The notes: generated from the sequence alone by a model not told the origin. Positions 7,911-15,219 are shown, numbered from the stretch's first letter. The stretch is DNA of 48,329 bases from Candidatus Omnitrophota bacterium (GCA_016206685.1 JACQRB010000056.1:1-48329), one strand, 5' to 3'. Numbers and translations: made by a program.

Positions 7911-8522
7911 ATGACGGCCGTCGTGATGCACGCGCATCCCGCCTTCGGTACAGGCCACGCGCCGGTTTCAGCGACGGGCGTGCCCAGCCACAAGCTGGGC
8001 ATGTGGGTGTTCCTGGCCTCGGAGGTGATGTTCTTCACCGGCCTGATCGCGGCCTATGTGGTGCTGCGCCTGAGCCACCCCGCCTGGCCGGGCCCTGAGG
8101 GACACCTGAGCGTGGCCTTGGGCACGACCAATACCCTCGTCCTCATCTGCAGCAGCATGACGATGGTGATGGCCTTTGCGCAGGTCCAGCAGGACCGGCA
8201 GCGCTCGCTTCGCGCATTTTTAACGTGGACGATCCTCCTGGGGTGCGTGTTCCTGGGGATCAAGGCCTGCGAATACCGCGTGAAGCTGACCCACCACATT
8301 CTGCCCAGCACGAACGTGTTCTGGTCCTGCTACTACACGCTGACCGGCTTTCACGCCGTGCACGTGTTGGGCGGGATCATCACCAATCTGTGGGTCTTGA
8401 GCCTGGCCTTGCGCCATCGCCTCACCCCCGCGAAAGGCTACGTGGTGGAGCTGGCGGGCTTGTACTGGCACTTCGTGGATATCGTGTGGATCTTTTTGTT
8501 TCCGTTGCTGTACCTGATCTGA
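7911..8522 (+). CDS. coxC: Heme-copper cytochrome oxidase subunit III
   Basis: A 203-aa, five-helix subunit III of an aa3/caa3-type terminal oxidase in the inner membrane. It shows LGMWVFLASEVMFFTGLIAAY with the conserved Glu, KACEY, the loop motif FHAVHVLGG, and the C-terminal GLYWHFVDIVWIFLFPLLYL, all standard for subunit III. The N-terminus is short and His-containing (MHAHPAFGTGHAP). The subunit stabilises the catalytic subunit I, which is not in this window; neither is subunit II. It overlaps the next gene by one base (TGATG). Confidence 0.95.
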   Translation: MTAVVMHAHPAFGTGHAPVSATGVPSHKLGMWVFLASEVMFFTGLIAAYVVLRLSHPAWPGPEGHLSVALGTTNTLVLICSSMTMVMAFAQVQQDRQRSLRAFLTWTILLGCVFLGIKACEYRVKLTHHILPSTNVFWSCYYTLTGFHAVHVLGGIITNLWVLSLALRHRLTPAKGYVVELAGLYWHFVDIVWIFLFPLLYLI

Positions 8523-8803
8523 TGAGCGACTCGCACGCGCCTGCCTCGACCTACCTGTGGATCTGGTGTTGGCTGGCCGGGCTGATGCTGCTTGGCGTGG
8601 CGTTCTCCGCGCTGCCGTTGTCGAAGTCCACCATCGCCCTGGCGATCTTGACGCTCTCGACGGTGAAGGCCGCGCTGGTCGTCCTGTACTACATGCACCT
8701 GAAATCCGATCGGCGCGTGCTGGCCCTGGTGGCCGTCTTTCCCCTGGTCGTGATCGCCCTCGCGACCCTGCTGGTGCTGTCCAGCCGCCTGGTGACGCTA
8801 TGA
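8522..8803 (+). CDS. Cytochrome oxidase subunit IV-like (CtaF/CyoD family)
   Basis: A 93-aa, three-helix protein following subunit III, fitting the prokaryotic cytochrome c oxidase subunit IV family. It contains ILTLSTVKAALVVLYYMHLKSDRRVL, the family core in which Lys, Tyr, Met-His and the basic run after the helix are conserved. It likely helps assemble or stabilise the oxidase. The ATG overlaps the subunit III stop, and its own stop overlaps the next ATG. The track shows it only as the end of a longer shadow frame from 8225. Confidence 0.9.
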   Translation: MSDSHAPASTYLWIWCWLAGLMLLGVAFSALPLSKSTIALAILTLSTVKAALVVLYYMHLKSDRRVLALVAVFPLVVIALATLLVLSSRLVTL

Positions 8804-9063
8804 GTCTGTTGGCATCCCTCCTTGAGGCGCGCGGTCCCGCCATGGCACTCACCGGCCTCTGGACCTGGGTGGTGGGATCCCCCGTGAGCCTTGCGCTGTG
8901 GGTCGGCAATCGCCTGGCGACGTGGACCGGGTTGCTGGTCGTCTGGCGCAAGCTCAAGGGCGCGCCGGATCGCACCAAGCGCTTTCTATTGTGGGGGCTG
9001 GCGCTGAACGCGGCGTCCCTCCTCCTCTTGCTCGGCGTCCTGCGCCTCCTCGCGGCCCGGTAA
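8800..9063 (+). CDS. Small membrane protein in the cox operon, unknown
   Basis: An 87-aa protein starting at ATG 8800, overlapping the subunit IV stop by 4 nt. It has two hydrophobic segments (about residues 18-48 and 64-85) around a basic loop WRKLKGAPDRTKRF. I recognise no family. The tight coupling to the oxidase genes suggests a role in oxidase assembly or membrane environment, but that is inference from position only. The track hides it in the frame starting at 8557. Confidence 0.65.
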   Translation: MSLLASLLEARGPAMALTGLWTWVVGSPVSLALWVGNRLATWTGLLVVWRKLKGAPDRTKRFLLWGLALNAASLLLLLGVLRLLAAR

Positions 9064-9086
9064 CGCGCGGATTGAGCGTCACATCC

Positions 9087-9782
9087 ATGGCCCTGCGTAA
9101 AACCCGCTTCATGTTCGTCTATCCCCTGGCGCTCGGGTTATTCCTGAGTATGCATCAGGATGCCCGTGCCATCCACCTCGGCATCTGGTTTGTCCTGGCT
9201 GGAGAGGCGTTGCGGCTCTGGGCCGCCGGCTACGTCGGGCATCGAAAAGTGAATCGCACCGGAGACCAGCCGGGCGCTCCGAAGATCGGCACCCTGATCA
9301 CCGCGGGCCCCTACGCCTATGTGCGCCATCCCCTGTACGTGGGGACGTTCCTGATCGGCCTGGGGTTTTGTCTCATCGCCAGGAATCCGTGGTTCGTCCT
9401 GGGAGCGTTGGTATTTTTCCTGGCCATCTATCCCAAGAAGGCTGCCGAGGAAGAGAGCGTGATCAGGGGGGAATGGGGGGAGCAGTTCGACGCGTACCGG
9501 CAGCGCGTGCGCGCCTGGTTCCCGCGGCTTCGTCCCCATCCCGATCGGGTCGGGCGATGGAGCTGGCAGGGGATCTACGCCAGCCAGGAGGCGAAGACGG
9601 TGGTGTGGCTCATCGTCGTGCTCACGGCCCTCTACCTGCGTGGAGAATGGTTTTTCGAGCACGAACCCTTAAATTGGAAGCACGCCCTGTTCCTGAGCGG
9701 GGCGGTGGGGCTGATCGGGTTTGATCTGGGCACGGAATGGATGCGCCTCGGCAGGCGCGCGGCCACGGGAGGGTCGGTCTAG
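9087..9782 (+). CDS. Isoprenylcysteine carboxyl methyltransferase-like membrane protein
   Basis: A 231-aa polytopic protein. The core GPYAYVRHPLYVGTFLIGLGFC followed by AEEESVIRGEWGEQFDAYRQRVRAWFP is the ICMT/PEMT (NnrU-related) methyltransferase signature: RHPxY for S-adenosylmethionine binding and the E...F..Y....R..P end. Bacterial members methylate lipids or unknown small molecules, and the substrate is not predictable. Two more helices follow the core, an extension beyond the minimal fold. ATG 9087 is chosen; a TTG at 9072 is possible. It ends 16 nt before the convergent desaturase stop. Confidence 0.8.
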   Translation: MALRKTRFMFVYPLALGLFLSMHQDARAIHLGIWFVLAGEALRLWAAGYVGHRKVNRTGDQPGAPKIGTLITAGPYAYVRHPLYVGTFLIGLGFCLIARNPWFVLGALVFFLAIYPKKAAEEESVIRGEWGEQFDAYRQRVRAWFPRLRPHPDRVGRWSWQGIYASQEAKTVVWLIVVLTALYLRGEWFFEHEPLNWKHALFLSGAVGLIGFDLGTEWMRLGRRAATGGSV

Positions 9783-9798
9783 CAGGGGGTGAGGTTGC

Positions 9799-10773
9799 CT
9801 ATCCGTACACCGCACTCCTCACCGGGTTGGGAATCGGCAGGCGCAGCCTCGACGGCCAGGGGCTGACGGCCGGCAATTGCGCCGGATTGCCTCTGGGCAG
9901 CCGAATCTCCGTCGCCAAACCCAACATGGCGAGCAGCCGGATCAGAAAGTAGGTCAGGTCCAGTTCCCACCAGCGCAGCCCATGCGCCGCGGAGCTGGGG
10001 TAGGCGTGGTGGTTGTTGTGCCAGCCCTCGCCATAGCTGATCAGCGCGACCCACCAGTTGTTGCGCGAGCCCTCGTTGGTTTGATACGACTGGTAGCCCC
10101 AGATGTGGGCGGCGGAGTTCACCAGCCACGTGCCGTGGTAGACGAAGGCCGTCCGCACGAAAATCCCCCAGACCACGAACGGCCACCCGCCCCAGGCGTA
10201 CAGGAGGAATCCCAGGAGAAACGTCTGGAGGGCGTGGGTCTTGGTGAGGAACTGGTGGACGGGGTCTTTGGCCAACTCGGGGACGAAGCGCAAATGCTTG
10301 GTCGGATGATCCAGGACCTCATCGTAGGCGAACAGCCAAAACACATGCGCCCACCAGAATCCGCGCTTGGGGCTGTGCGGGTCTTGGGGCCGGTCGGAGA
10401 ACGCATGGTGGACCCGGTGGGTCGCGACCCACTTGATGGGTCCCCCCTGCAGGGCGAGTGAGCCGCACAGGGTGACGACATACTCCAGCCACTTGGGCAC
10501 CTTGAAGCTGCGGTGCGTGAGGAGACGGTGGAAGCCCAGGGTGATCCCTAAGGCGGTGATGGCCTGAAGCGCGAGACAGACCCGGAACGCGGGCCAGGTG
10601 AACGTGGACGGGGCGAACACGAGCCCGGCGTGGATCGCCGCGATCCCCAGGAAGATGTCCCACTTCTTGAACTTCGGGAACCTCGGGGTGATCGTGTTGA
10701 GATCGGGCATCGACACGTCACCCGTGGTGAAACCGGCTTCTTGCACCCCGGCTTCTTGCACCGCGGTCGTCAT
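9799..10773 (-). CDS. Acyl-CoA/acyl-lipid desaturase (delta-9 type)
   Basis: A membrane di-iron fatty acid desaturase, 324 aa, introducing a cis double bond in an O2-dependent reaction. The three histidine boxes are all present: HRLLTH (about residues 82-87), HRVHH (119-123) and HNNHH (about 258-262). The block GGPIKWVATHRVHHAFSDRPQDPHSP is typical of stearoyl-CoA desaturase homologues. ATG 10773 (MTTAVQEAG) has AGGAGG 4 nt upstream and is preferred over the track start 10812. Residues 5-14 contain a GVQEA duplication encoded by a 15-bp tandem repeat. Confidence 0.95.
   Translation of the reverse strand: MTTAVQEAGVQEAGFTTGDVSMPDLNTITPRFPKFKKWDIFLGIAAIHAGLVFAPSTFTWPAFRVCLALQAITALGITLGFHRLLTHRSFKVPKWLEYVVTLCGSLALQGGPIKWVATHRVHHAFSDRPQDPHSPKRGFWWAHVFWLFAYDEVLDHPTKHLRFVPELAKDPVHQFLTKTHALQTFLLGFLLYAWGGWPFVVWGIFVRTAFVYHGTWLVNSAAHIWGYQSYQTNEGSRNNWWVALISYGEGWHNNHHAYPSSAAHGLRWWELDLTYFLIRLLAMLGLATEIRLPRGNPAQLPAVSPWPSRLRLPIPNPVRSAVYG
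10733..10762 (+). repeat. Perfect 15-bp tandem duplication in the desaturase 5' end
   Basis: CCGGCTTCTTGCACC occurs twice in a row (10733-10747 and 10748-10762). It keeps frame and duplicates GVQEA near the N-terminus of the desaturase, ahead of the catalytic region. Confidence 0.9.
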
Positions 10774-10835
10774 GTGACCTCCTTGTGCCTGCTGTGCATC
10801 CTCATGCCTCACGGCGGGCCGCTTAAAAACCCCTT

Positions 10836-10864
10836 AGCTTACGTCGTTTCCTGGAGCTTGTCAA
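10836..10864 (-). promoter_or_regulatory. Desaturase promoter
   Basis: On the minus strand consensus TTGACA (10864-10859), a 17-nt spacer and TAAGCT (10841-10836). The predicted start near 10829 leaves a leader of about 55 nt ending in AGGAGG. Confidence 0.5.
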
Positions 10865-10884
10865 AGGAAAAACACCGTCGACCA

Positions 10885-11730
10885 TTAATAACGCTCGATC
10901 TGCCGCAGCAGGCAGTAGACGAGGCGGTGCTCAAGAAGCAAGGTCACCAAGCCTCGCCGGAGGGCGGCGCCGGTCTGCTCGACAGGCAGACTCGCCGCTT
11001 GGGCGGCGGCCTCCAGCTTCAGGAAATGCAGGAAGTAGGCGTCAAGGATCCGCCGCTCCTGTGGGGGGAGCGCGTGGAGAGTCCGGTGGACCAGCTCATG
11101 GTGATAGGCGTTGAGGAACTGATAAGGCGTGCAGCGCAGATAGCTGTAGGCGGTCAGCGTGCGTTGGCAGGGGTCCGGGGGATTCTCAAGCTCGCGATAG
11201 GCGCTCAGGACGGCGTTCCAGAAGTGCACGCGCACGTACCCGGTGAGGGACTGCTCGATGGACGTCCGGGCGCACGCCAGGACGCACTGCCGGAACACCC
11301 GGTGGAGGAGCCGCGAGTAATCCACGTCCGTCACCACGCGGTAATCGCCGCGATAACAGACCTTGTCGCCGGGGTGGCGCGGCAGAAAACGGCAGCCTTC
11401 TGTTGAGAGCAGGAAATCCCAACAGGCCATCCCCCAAGTAAAGAGCGGTTGGAACTCGTTGATGAGCGCCTGGTAGTCGGGCCCCAGCGCCGCGCGCTCG
11501 GCAGCGCGCGGCACTTCCTCGCCAGCGAGGACGGTGCCGGCTCGGTCGCCGGCGCGCTGATACAGGCGCGCGACCAGCCACTCGACGTGCGGGAGCTTGC
11601 CGCGCTGGAGGGTGGTGAGCGTCGGTTGGATAAAGACTTGGGGAAGGGCGATCTCCAGCGCAGGCTCGTCTTGCACCTGCACGAGCTCGTCAGCGTCGAG
11701 GTCGGAGTCTAAGACGACCAGGCCACTCAT
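10885..11730 (-). CDS. Uncharacterised protein with sigma-70-like organisation
   Basis: A 281-aa soluble protein I cannot assign firmly. The C-terminal part LPPQERRILDAYFLHFLKLEAAAQAASLP resembles a sigma region-4 helix-turn-helix: a conserved LPP.ER.IL start, then a helix rich in Ala. The central part (DYQALINEFQPLFTWGMACW, later FRQCVLACARTSIEQSLTGYVRVHFW and VLSAYREL) is reminiscent of region 2. It lacks recognisable DNA-melting residues and has a 90-residue acidic/hydrophobic N-terminal extension. It could be a divergent alternative sigma factor or a regulator. It is divergent from the toxin-antitoxin island and has no operon partner. Confidence 0.6.
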   Translation of the reverse strand: MSGLVVLDSDLDADELVQVQDEPALEIALPQVFIQPTLTTLQRGKLPHVEWLVARLYQRAGDRAGTVLAGEEVPRAAERAALGPDYQALINEFQPLFTWGMACWDFLLSTEGCRFLPRHPGDKVCYRGDYRVVTDVDYSRLLHRVFRQCVLACARTSIEQSLTGYVRVHFWNAVLSAYRELENPPDPCQRTLTAYSYLRCTPYQFLNAYHHELVHRTLHALPPQERRILDAYFLHFLKLEAAAQAASLPVEQTGAALRRGLVTLLLEHRLVYCLLRQIERY

Positions 11731-11802
11731 AACCGAAATAGTCTAGCATACGGGATGAGCGGGCGGCAAGGAGAAACGCGGATGAGCCAATAAAAAGGGA
11801 AT

Positions 11803-11810
11803 TGTATACA
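11803..11810 (+). promoter_or_regulatory. Palindromic -10/operator-like site before the Panacea operon
   Basis: TGTATACA is a perfect palindrome containing TATACA, about 22 nt before ATG 11832. It could be the -10 region and an autoregulatory operator. No good -35 is visible. Confidence 0.25.
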
Positions 11811-11831
11811 TGAGTCAGCAAAGGGGGTAAA

Positions 11832-12497
11832 ATGTGCTGCTTGACCCCTATGCTGACGCCTGACTACGAGAAAATCGTCCAGGGCGGCAAGTACCTCGCC
11901 TCAAATCCTCCTTCCAGTAGGATTCCGCACCTTTTAGCCGTAAAGCTCATGTTCCTTGCTGATCGTTACCATTTGCGGAAATATGGGCGGCTCATAACGC
12001 GGGACAGTTATTGGGCTCTTAGATGGGGGCCTGTTGGTTCAGACACTATGAATTTGTTCAAACAGGATAAAGATTGGATTAGTGATGAAAAGCAACTTGC
12101 TTATTCGGTTAAGCATTTACACTTTGAATCGCAACGTCTTGAGCCTAAAGGGAAAGTTGACCTCAATGTTTTTTCCGATACGGATTTAGAAGCCCTCGAT
12201 TTCGCCTATAAAAATTTTGGTCATTCTCCATTTCCCATAGGAGCAAACAAGTGGCAATTTGAACTAGCAGAAAAAGTCACCCATCTATTTCCTGAATGGT
12301 ACACGCATAGAAAAATTGCAGAAAAATCACGCGACCACATAGAAATTCGGGAATTTTTTGGGGACCCTGACCCAAGCGATTCGGGTGTAGATCAACAAGA
12401 TTGGGCTAAATACCACCAATACGTTGAAATTTTTCGAGAACATACGAATCCCCATGCGGAAGCCATTTTTGATGAGGAAAATGCACGGAAGGAGTAA
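11832..12497 (+). CDS. Panacea-domain (formerly DUF4065) antitoxin-like protein
   Basis: A 221-aa protein whose first 120 residues match the Panacea domain: GGKYLASN, IPHLLAVKLMFLADRYHLRKYGRLI, DSYWALRWGPVGSDTMNLF, then FSDTDLEALDFAYKNFG. Panacea proteins are known as promiscuous antitoxins that neutralise very different toxin partners encoded next to them. The C-terminal 90 residues are charged and not recognisable, and may hold the partner contact. ATG 11832 follows AAAGGGGG. The partner starts immediately after the stop codon. Base composition is visibly more AT-rich than the flanking genes, suggesting transfer. Confidence 0.82.
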   Translation: MCCLTPMLTPDYEKIVQGGKYLASNPPSSRIPHLLAVKLMFLADRYHLRKYGRLITRDSYWALRWGPVGSDTMNLFKQDKDWISDEKQLAYSVKHLHFESQRLEPKGKVDLNVFSDTDLEALDFAYKNFGHSPFPIGANKWQFELAEKVTHLFPEWYTHRKIAEKSRDHIEIREFFGDPDPSDSGVDQQDWAKYHQYVEIFREHTNPHAEAIFDEENARKE

Positions 12498-12965
12498 ATG
12501 TCGGACCGTCCCCTTGTTGAAAGGGTTCGAGCTTGCCTTCAGCCAGGTGCCATCCTTCGGTTTCCTTTCCGTGGATCAGGTCAACCGCACTACCATGTTT
12601 TGCTCCTCCTGCCTACAGACGAAGAACGTCTAATTTTTGTAGTTGCCTCCAGCAAAGTCGAAGAGAGAAAGAAAGCGCGTGATCTTCCGAACATTCCTAC
12701 CCATACCCTCGTTGAAATCAATATCAGGGATTTTGAATGGGTAACGAAGCCCACTATTTTCGACTGCAACAGTCCAGAACTAATCCATGAAGTTCAACTC
12801 CTCGAATGTATCCGTCCTTTTGATGAGCAAGGAAAAAAATGGGAATACGGAACCGTTGGAAATGGACTTCTCGAAAAGCTACTTAATGGAGTCCAAGACA
12901 GTCCAGTGGCAGATAAGAGGATAAGAGCTATGGTTAGGATGAGGCCGTTACTTAAAAGGGATTAA
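12498..12965 (+). CDS. Candidate toxin partner of the Panacea antitoxin, PemK/MazF-like fold suspected
   Basis: A 155-aa protein beginning directly after the antitoxin stop, with GGAG overlapping that stop. The N-terminal two thirds look like a small beta-barrel: PGAILRFPF, HYHVLLLLP, RLIFVVASSKVEERKKA, HTLVEINIRDFEWVT and KPTIFDCNSPELI. The order (Pro-Gly entry strand, HY.VLL strand, ASSK strand, DCN turn) resembles PemK-type SH3-barrel endoribonucleases, but I cannot confirm catalytic residues. The C-terminal part is charged. Its role as a toxin is inferred mainly from its neighbour and gene order (antitoxin first). Confidence 0.65.
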   Translation: MSDRPLVERVRACLQPGAILRFPFRGSGQPHYHVLLLLPTDEERLIFVVASSKVEERKKARDLPNIPTHTLVEINIRDFEWVTKPTIFDCNSPELIHEVQLLECIRPFDEQGKKWEYGTVGNGLLEKLLNGVQDSPVADKRIRAMVRMRPLLKRD

Positions 12966-13071
12966 CTTAGCATATGTGCGAGACGTGCTACTGAGGAGCG
13001 TTGGAGGAAATAATGCCATTAAAGGAATTGGAGGTGGTGGGTCAATTTGAATAACTGCTATTGCCGATTCT

Positions 13072-13080
13072 TGATATAAT
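13072..13080 (+). promoter_or_regulatory. Extended -10 promoter, leaderless gene
   Basis: TGATATAAT matches the extended -10 consensus TGnTATAAT. It ends 7 nt before ATG 13088, so the transcript would start essentially at the start codon. No convincing -35 is present. Confidence 0.5.
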
Positions 13081-13087
13081 AGCCCTC

Positions 13088-13345
13088 ATGCGACTTAAAC
13101 TATTACTCGTTACTGGAATAGCCTTCATGGTAGTTGGATGCGCCACGCCATTTCTGGGGATGAGCCGTCAGGACTTTCTGACCACGACGGGGATTGTGGT
13201 GTGGGTAGATCGAATCACGCCCCAAGACATCGTGTACTATGACCAAAGCGGATTGTTTTACTACTTTGTGAATGATCGGTTAGTGAAAATAGACCGAGGC
13301 GTGCCACAGCAATTCCGCATCCAACAAGAGATTTTAAACCGATAG
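13088..13345 (+). CDS. Small putative lipoprotein
   Basis: An 85-aa protein with a signal sequence MRLKLLLVTGIAFMVVGCATP and lipobox VVGC, so it is probably lipidated at Cys18. The mature part (about 68 residues) has alternating aromatic and charged segments (QDIVYYDQSGLFYYFVNDRLVKI). No family is recognised. The track start 13061 is upstream of the -10 box; ATG 13088 is the real start. It belongs to the AT-richer island, between the Panacea pair and the KGG protein, with no operon overlap. Confidence 0.7.
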   Translation: MRLKLLLVTGIAFMVVGCATPFLGMSRQDFLTTTGIVVWVDRITPQDIVYYDQSGLFYYFVNDRLVKIDRGVPQQFRIQQEILNR

Positions 13346-13353
13346 TTATTTGC

Positions 13354-13381
13354 TTGATTTTTCAGTGAATTGTGGCATACT
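13354..13381 (+). promoter_or_regulatory. Promoter of the KGG-rich basic protein
   Basis: TTGATT (13354-13359), a 16-nt spacer and CATACT (13376-13381), ending 6 nt before ATG 13388. Again this predicts a leaderless mRNA. Confidence 0.4.
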
Positions 13382-13387
13382 AACCGT

Positions 13388-13627
13388 ATGCCAAAGCGCT
13401 CAAGCAAGAAGCCTCCCGCCGATCCCAACCAAGCCGCCACGTGGATTGTAGTGGCTGCGACGGGGCAGAACCCGCCTAAGCCAAAAGGTAAGAATCCCGC
13501 TGCCGTAGTACTGGGACGGCTTGGAGGGTTGAAGGGTGGAAAGGCGAGGGCAAAGCGACTCAGCCCCTCCAAGCGCCGCGCTATAGCTAGAAAGGCAGCG
13601 CGAATCAGATGGGAAAAGAAGTCTTGA
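13388..13627 (+). CDS. Small basic KGG-rich protein, possibly nucleic-acid binding
   Basis: A 79-aa, strongly basic protein. The C-terminal half LGRLGGLKGGKARAKRL followed by SPSKRRAIARKAARIRW is a motif I recall from many short hypothetical proteins of bacteria and some mobile regions; its function is not established. The composition (Lys/Arg/Gly/Ala-rich, one helix with AxxxA spacing) suggests nucleic-acid binding. The N-terminal half has ATWIVVAATGQNPPKPKGKNP. ATG 13388 is used rather than the track start 13370, which lies within the promoter. Confidence 0.72.
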   Translation: MPKRSSKKPPADPNQAATWIVVAATGQNPPKPKGKNPAAVVLGRLGGLKGGKARAKRLSPSKRRAIARKAARIRWEKKS

Positions 13628-13661
13628 CAGACTGAGCCACTTATGGCACACTTGGTGTGCC
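13624..13661 (+). promoter_or_regulatory. Promoter and operator of the RHH-RelE toxin-antitoxin operon
   Basis: TTGACA (13624-13629) with a 17-nt spacer leads to CACACT (13647-13652). This sits inside a perfect inverted repeat GGCACAC-TTG-GTGTGCC (13645-13661). An operator over the -10 is the usual layout for autorepression by a ribbon-helix-helix antitoxin. The -35 overlaps the stop of the preceding gene. Confidence 0.5.
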
Positions 13662-13696
13662 TCTAGTGGGGCAGATACCTGGGAGGCGAGACTTAG

Positions 13697-13951
13697 ATGG
13701 CTACGACACTTCCACGGTTGAATGTTACGTTTGAGCGCCCTACCTACGAGGCGTTGCAGCACATTGCCGATGCCCAGAAACTCAGTCTCTCTGGATTGGT
13801 AGCTCGGCTCGTTGAGAGCGCTCTTGATCTTGCTGAGGACTTGTCGCTTAGTCAGATCGCTGAGGAGAGGCTTGAAGGCTTCCGTCGTGACGATGCTCTT
13901 TCTTCCAAGGAACTGCTTAGATGGAAAGCAGCGCGTGGCAAGAAAAAGTAA
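13697..13951 (+). CDS. Ribbon-helix-helix antitoxin
   Basis: An 84-aa protein with the RHH/CopG fold pattern at its start: strand LPRLNVTFERPTYEALQHIADAQ, then the helix pair LSLSGLVARLVESALDLAEDL. The C-terminal part (ERLEGFRRDDALSSKELLRWKAARGKKK) is charged and would wrap the toxin. It binds its own operator as a dimer and neutralises the RelE-like toxin encoded next. ATG 13697 follows GGGAGGCG. The 3' end overlaps the toxin gene by 31 nt. Confidence 0.85.
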   Translation: MATTLPRLNVTFERPTYEALQHIADAQKLSLSGLVARLVESALDLAEDLSLSQIAEERLEGFRRDDALSSKELLRWKAARGKKK

Positions 13952-14280
13952 CAGAAGTATACACAGTTCTCTGGCATCATGAGATCAGACAGGATTTCGA
14001 AGAACTTTCAGAAAGTCTTTCAGAAAAGATTGTCAACGCCGTTCAACATCGCCTCTCATTAGCTCCCACCCTTGGAGAACCGTTAAAGGGAACACGCAGA
14101 CTAGTGTGGCGGCTTCGGTTTTCCGATTATCGAATTTTGTACACAGTGAACAGGAGATCGCGTGAAGTGTGGATTTTGTCGGTCAAACATCGAAGTGTGG
14201 TGTACCAGAATAACCATGTGCAAGAGTTAGTAAAGTGGGCGGTAGCACTTCAAGCGACTCATGAACAATCTGGAGAGTAG
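13921..14280 (+). CDS. RelE/ParE-superfamily toxin
   Basis: A 119-aa toxin candidate. The pattern VLWHHEIRQDFEELSESLSEKIV, LGEPLKGTRRLVWRLRFSDYRILYTV and REVWILSVKHRSVVY is characteristic of the RelE fold: two N-terminal helices, the L.G.....R.R...YRI.Y core, and the HR..VY terminal strand with the catalytic-type arginines. It would cleave mRNA at the ribosome or poison gyrase, depending on subfamily. ATG 13921 lies within the antitoxin gene; no other in-frame start exists before the conserved region. The last 20 residues go beyond the usual RelE length. Confidence 0.85.
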   Translation: MESSAWQEKVTEVYTVLWHHEIRQDFEELSESLSEKIVNAVQHRLSLAPTLGEPLKGTRRLVWRLRFSDYRILYTVNRRSREVWILSVKHRSVVYQNNHVQELVKWAVALQATHEQSGE

Positions 14281-14292
14281 CCTATTTTTTTG

Positions 14293-14322
14293 TTGACTTA
14301 TGCTTGAGCGCTTAAGTATAAT
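14293..14322 (+). promoter_or_regulatory. Strong promoter of the IS1595-type transposase
   Basis: TTGACT (14293-14298), an 18-nt spacer and perfect TATAAT (14317-14322). ATG 14329 is 6 nt downstream, implying a leaderless mRNA. The spacer contains the near-palindrome CTTGAGCGCTTAAG. Confidence 0.6.
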
Positions 14323-14328
14323 AGTCTC

Positions 14329-15219
14329 ATGAATCTAATGAGTGAAGATCAGACACGAGCTTACCTTGAAGAACTCCGCTGGCCGAACGGCGCACAATGC
14401 CCGTTTTGCACGCTTCACCAGGTTACAAAGCTCAACGGCAAACGGCCTGGCTTTTATCAATGCAATCGCTGCCGCAAGCAGTTTACTGTGCGAACAGGCT
14501 CGATCTTTGAGCGGTCGCACGTCCCGCTCTCCAAGTGGCTCCAGGCCGTCCACCTGCTATGCGCCAGTAAGAAGGGCATGAGCGCCTTGCAGGTGTCGCG
14601 GATGCTTGAGGTCAGCTACAAGACAGCCTGGTTTCTGTGCCACCGGATTCGAGAGGCGATGCGCTCACCTGGGGGCTTGCTGACGGGTACAGTCGAGGTT
14701 GATGAAACCTACGTTGGTGGGAAGGAAAAGAACGCGCAGCGAGGACGCAGCACCCGCAAGAAAACGCCGCTCGTCGCCGTCATTCAGCGCAACGGCAAGG
14801 TACGGACTCAGGTCGTGCGTTCGGTGTCTGCCGCCAACCTGATGCGTGTCCTCAAAGAGAATGTTGACGTGGAATCAACCCTGATGACAGATGATTTCAT
14901 GTCGTACCGCCACGTCGATGAAGTGTTCTATCAACATGAAGCGGTGGTTCACAGCAAGAAGGAATACGCGCGGGGCAATGTCCATGTGAACAACTGCGAG
15001 TCCTTCTTTGCCTTGCTCAAGCGTGGCCTCATGGGGAGCTTCCACCATGTCTCGCGTAAGCACCTGGGGCGTTACTCCAATGAGTTTGCGTTTCGGTGGG
15101 ATACACGCAAGATCACAGACGCCGAACGGGTAGAGGCGGCTTTACGGCTTGCAGAGGGGAAGAGACTGATGTATTGTGATCTCACCAATGGGGAAACGGC
15201 CAAAGCGCAAGCCAACTAA
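14329..15219 (+). mobile_element. IS1595-family (ISXO2-like) transposase gene
   Basis: A 296-aa transposase. The N-terminus has a zinc ribbon (CPFC ... CNRC, residues about 25-48) as in IS1595/ISXO2. The catalytic domain shows VEVDETYVGGKEK, LMTDDFMSYR and NNCESFFALLKRGLMG, fitting the DDE/DDN-type triad of the family (ISXO2-like domain). It appears full length, with no frameshift. I could not find convincing terminal inverted repeats; a direct near-repeat TTG(T/C)TGACTTAT flanks the gene at 14290-14301 and 15336-15347. It probably marks how the accessory island was assembled. Confidence 0.92.

Noticed and set aside
7721-8098. 125-aa ORF in the dedA-cox gap
   Set aside because: It reads through the inverted-repeat element and into coxC out of frame; no ribosome-binding site or motif.
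12966-13071. Gap after the Panacea pair
   Set aside because: No ORF, hairpin terminator or repeat is convincing; a partial likeness of ATAACTGCTA here (13051-13060) to 15383-15392 is short enough to be chance.
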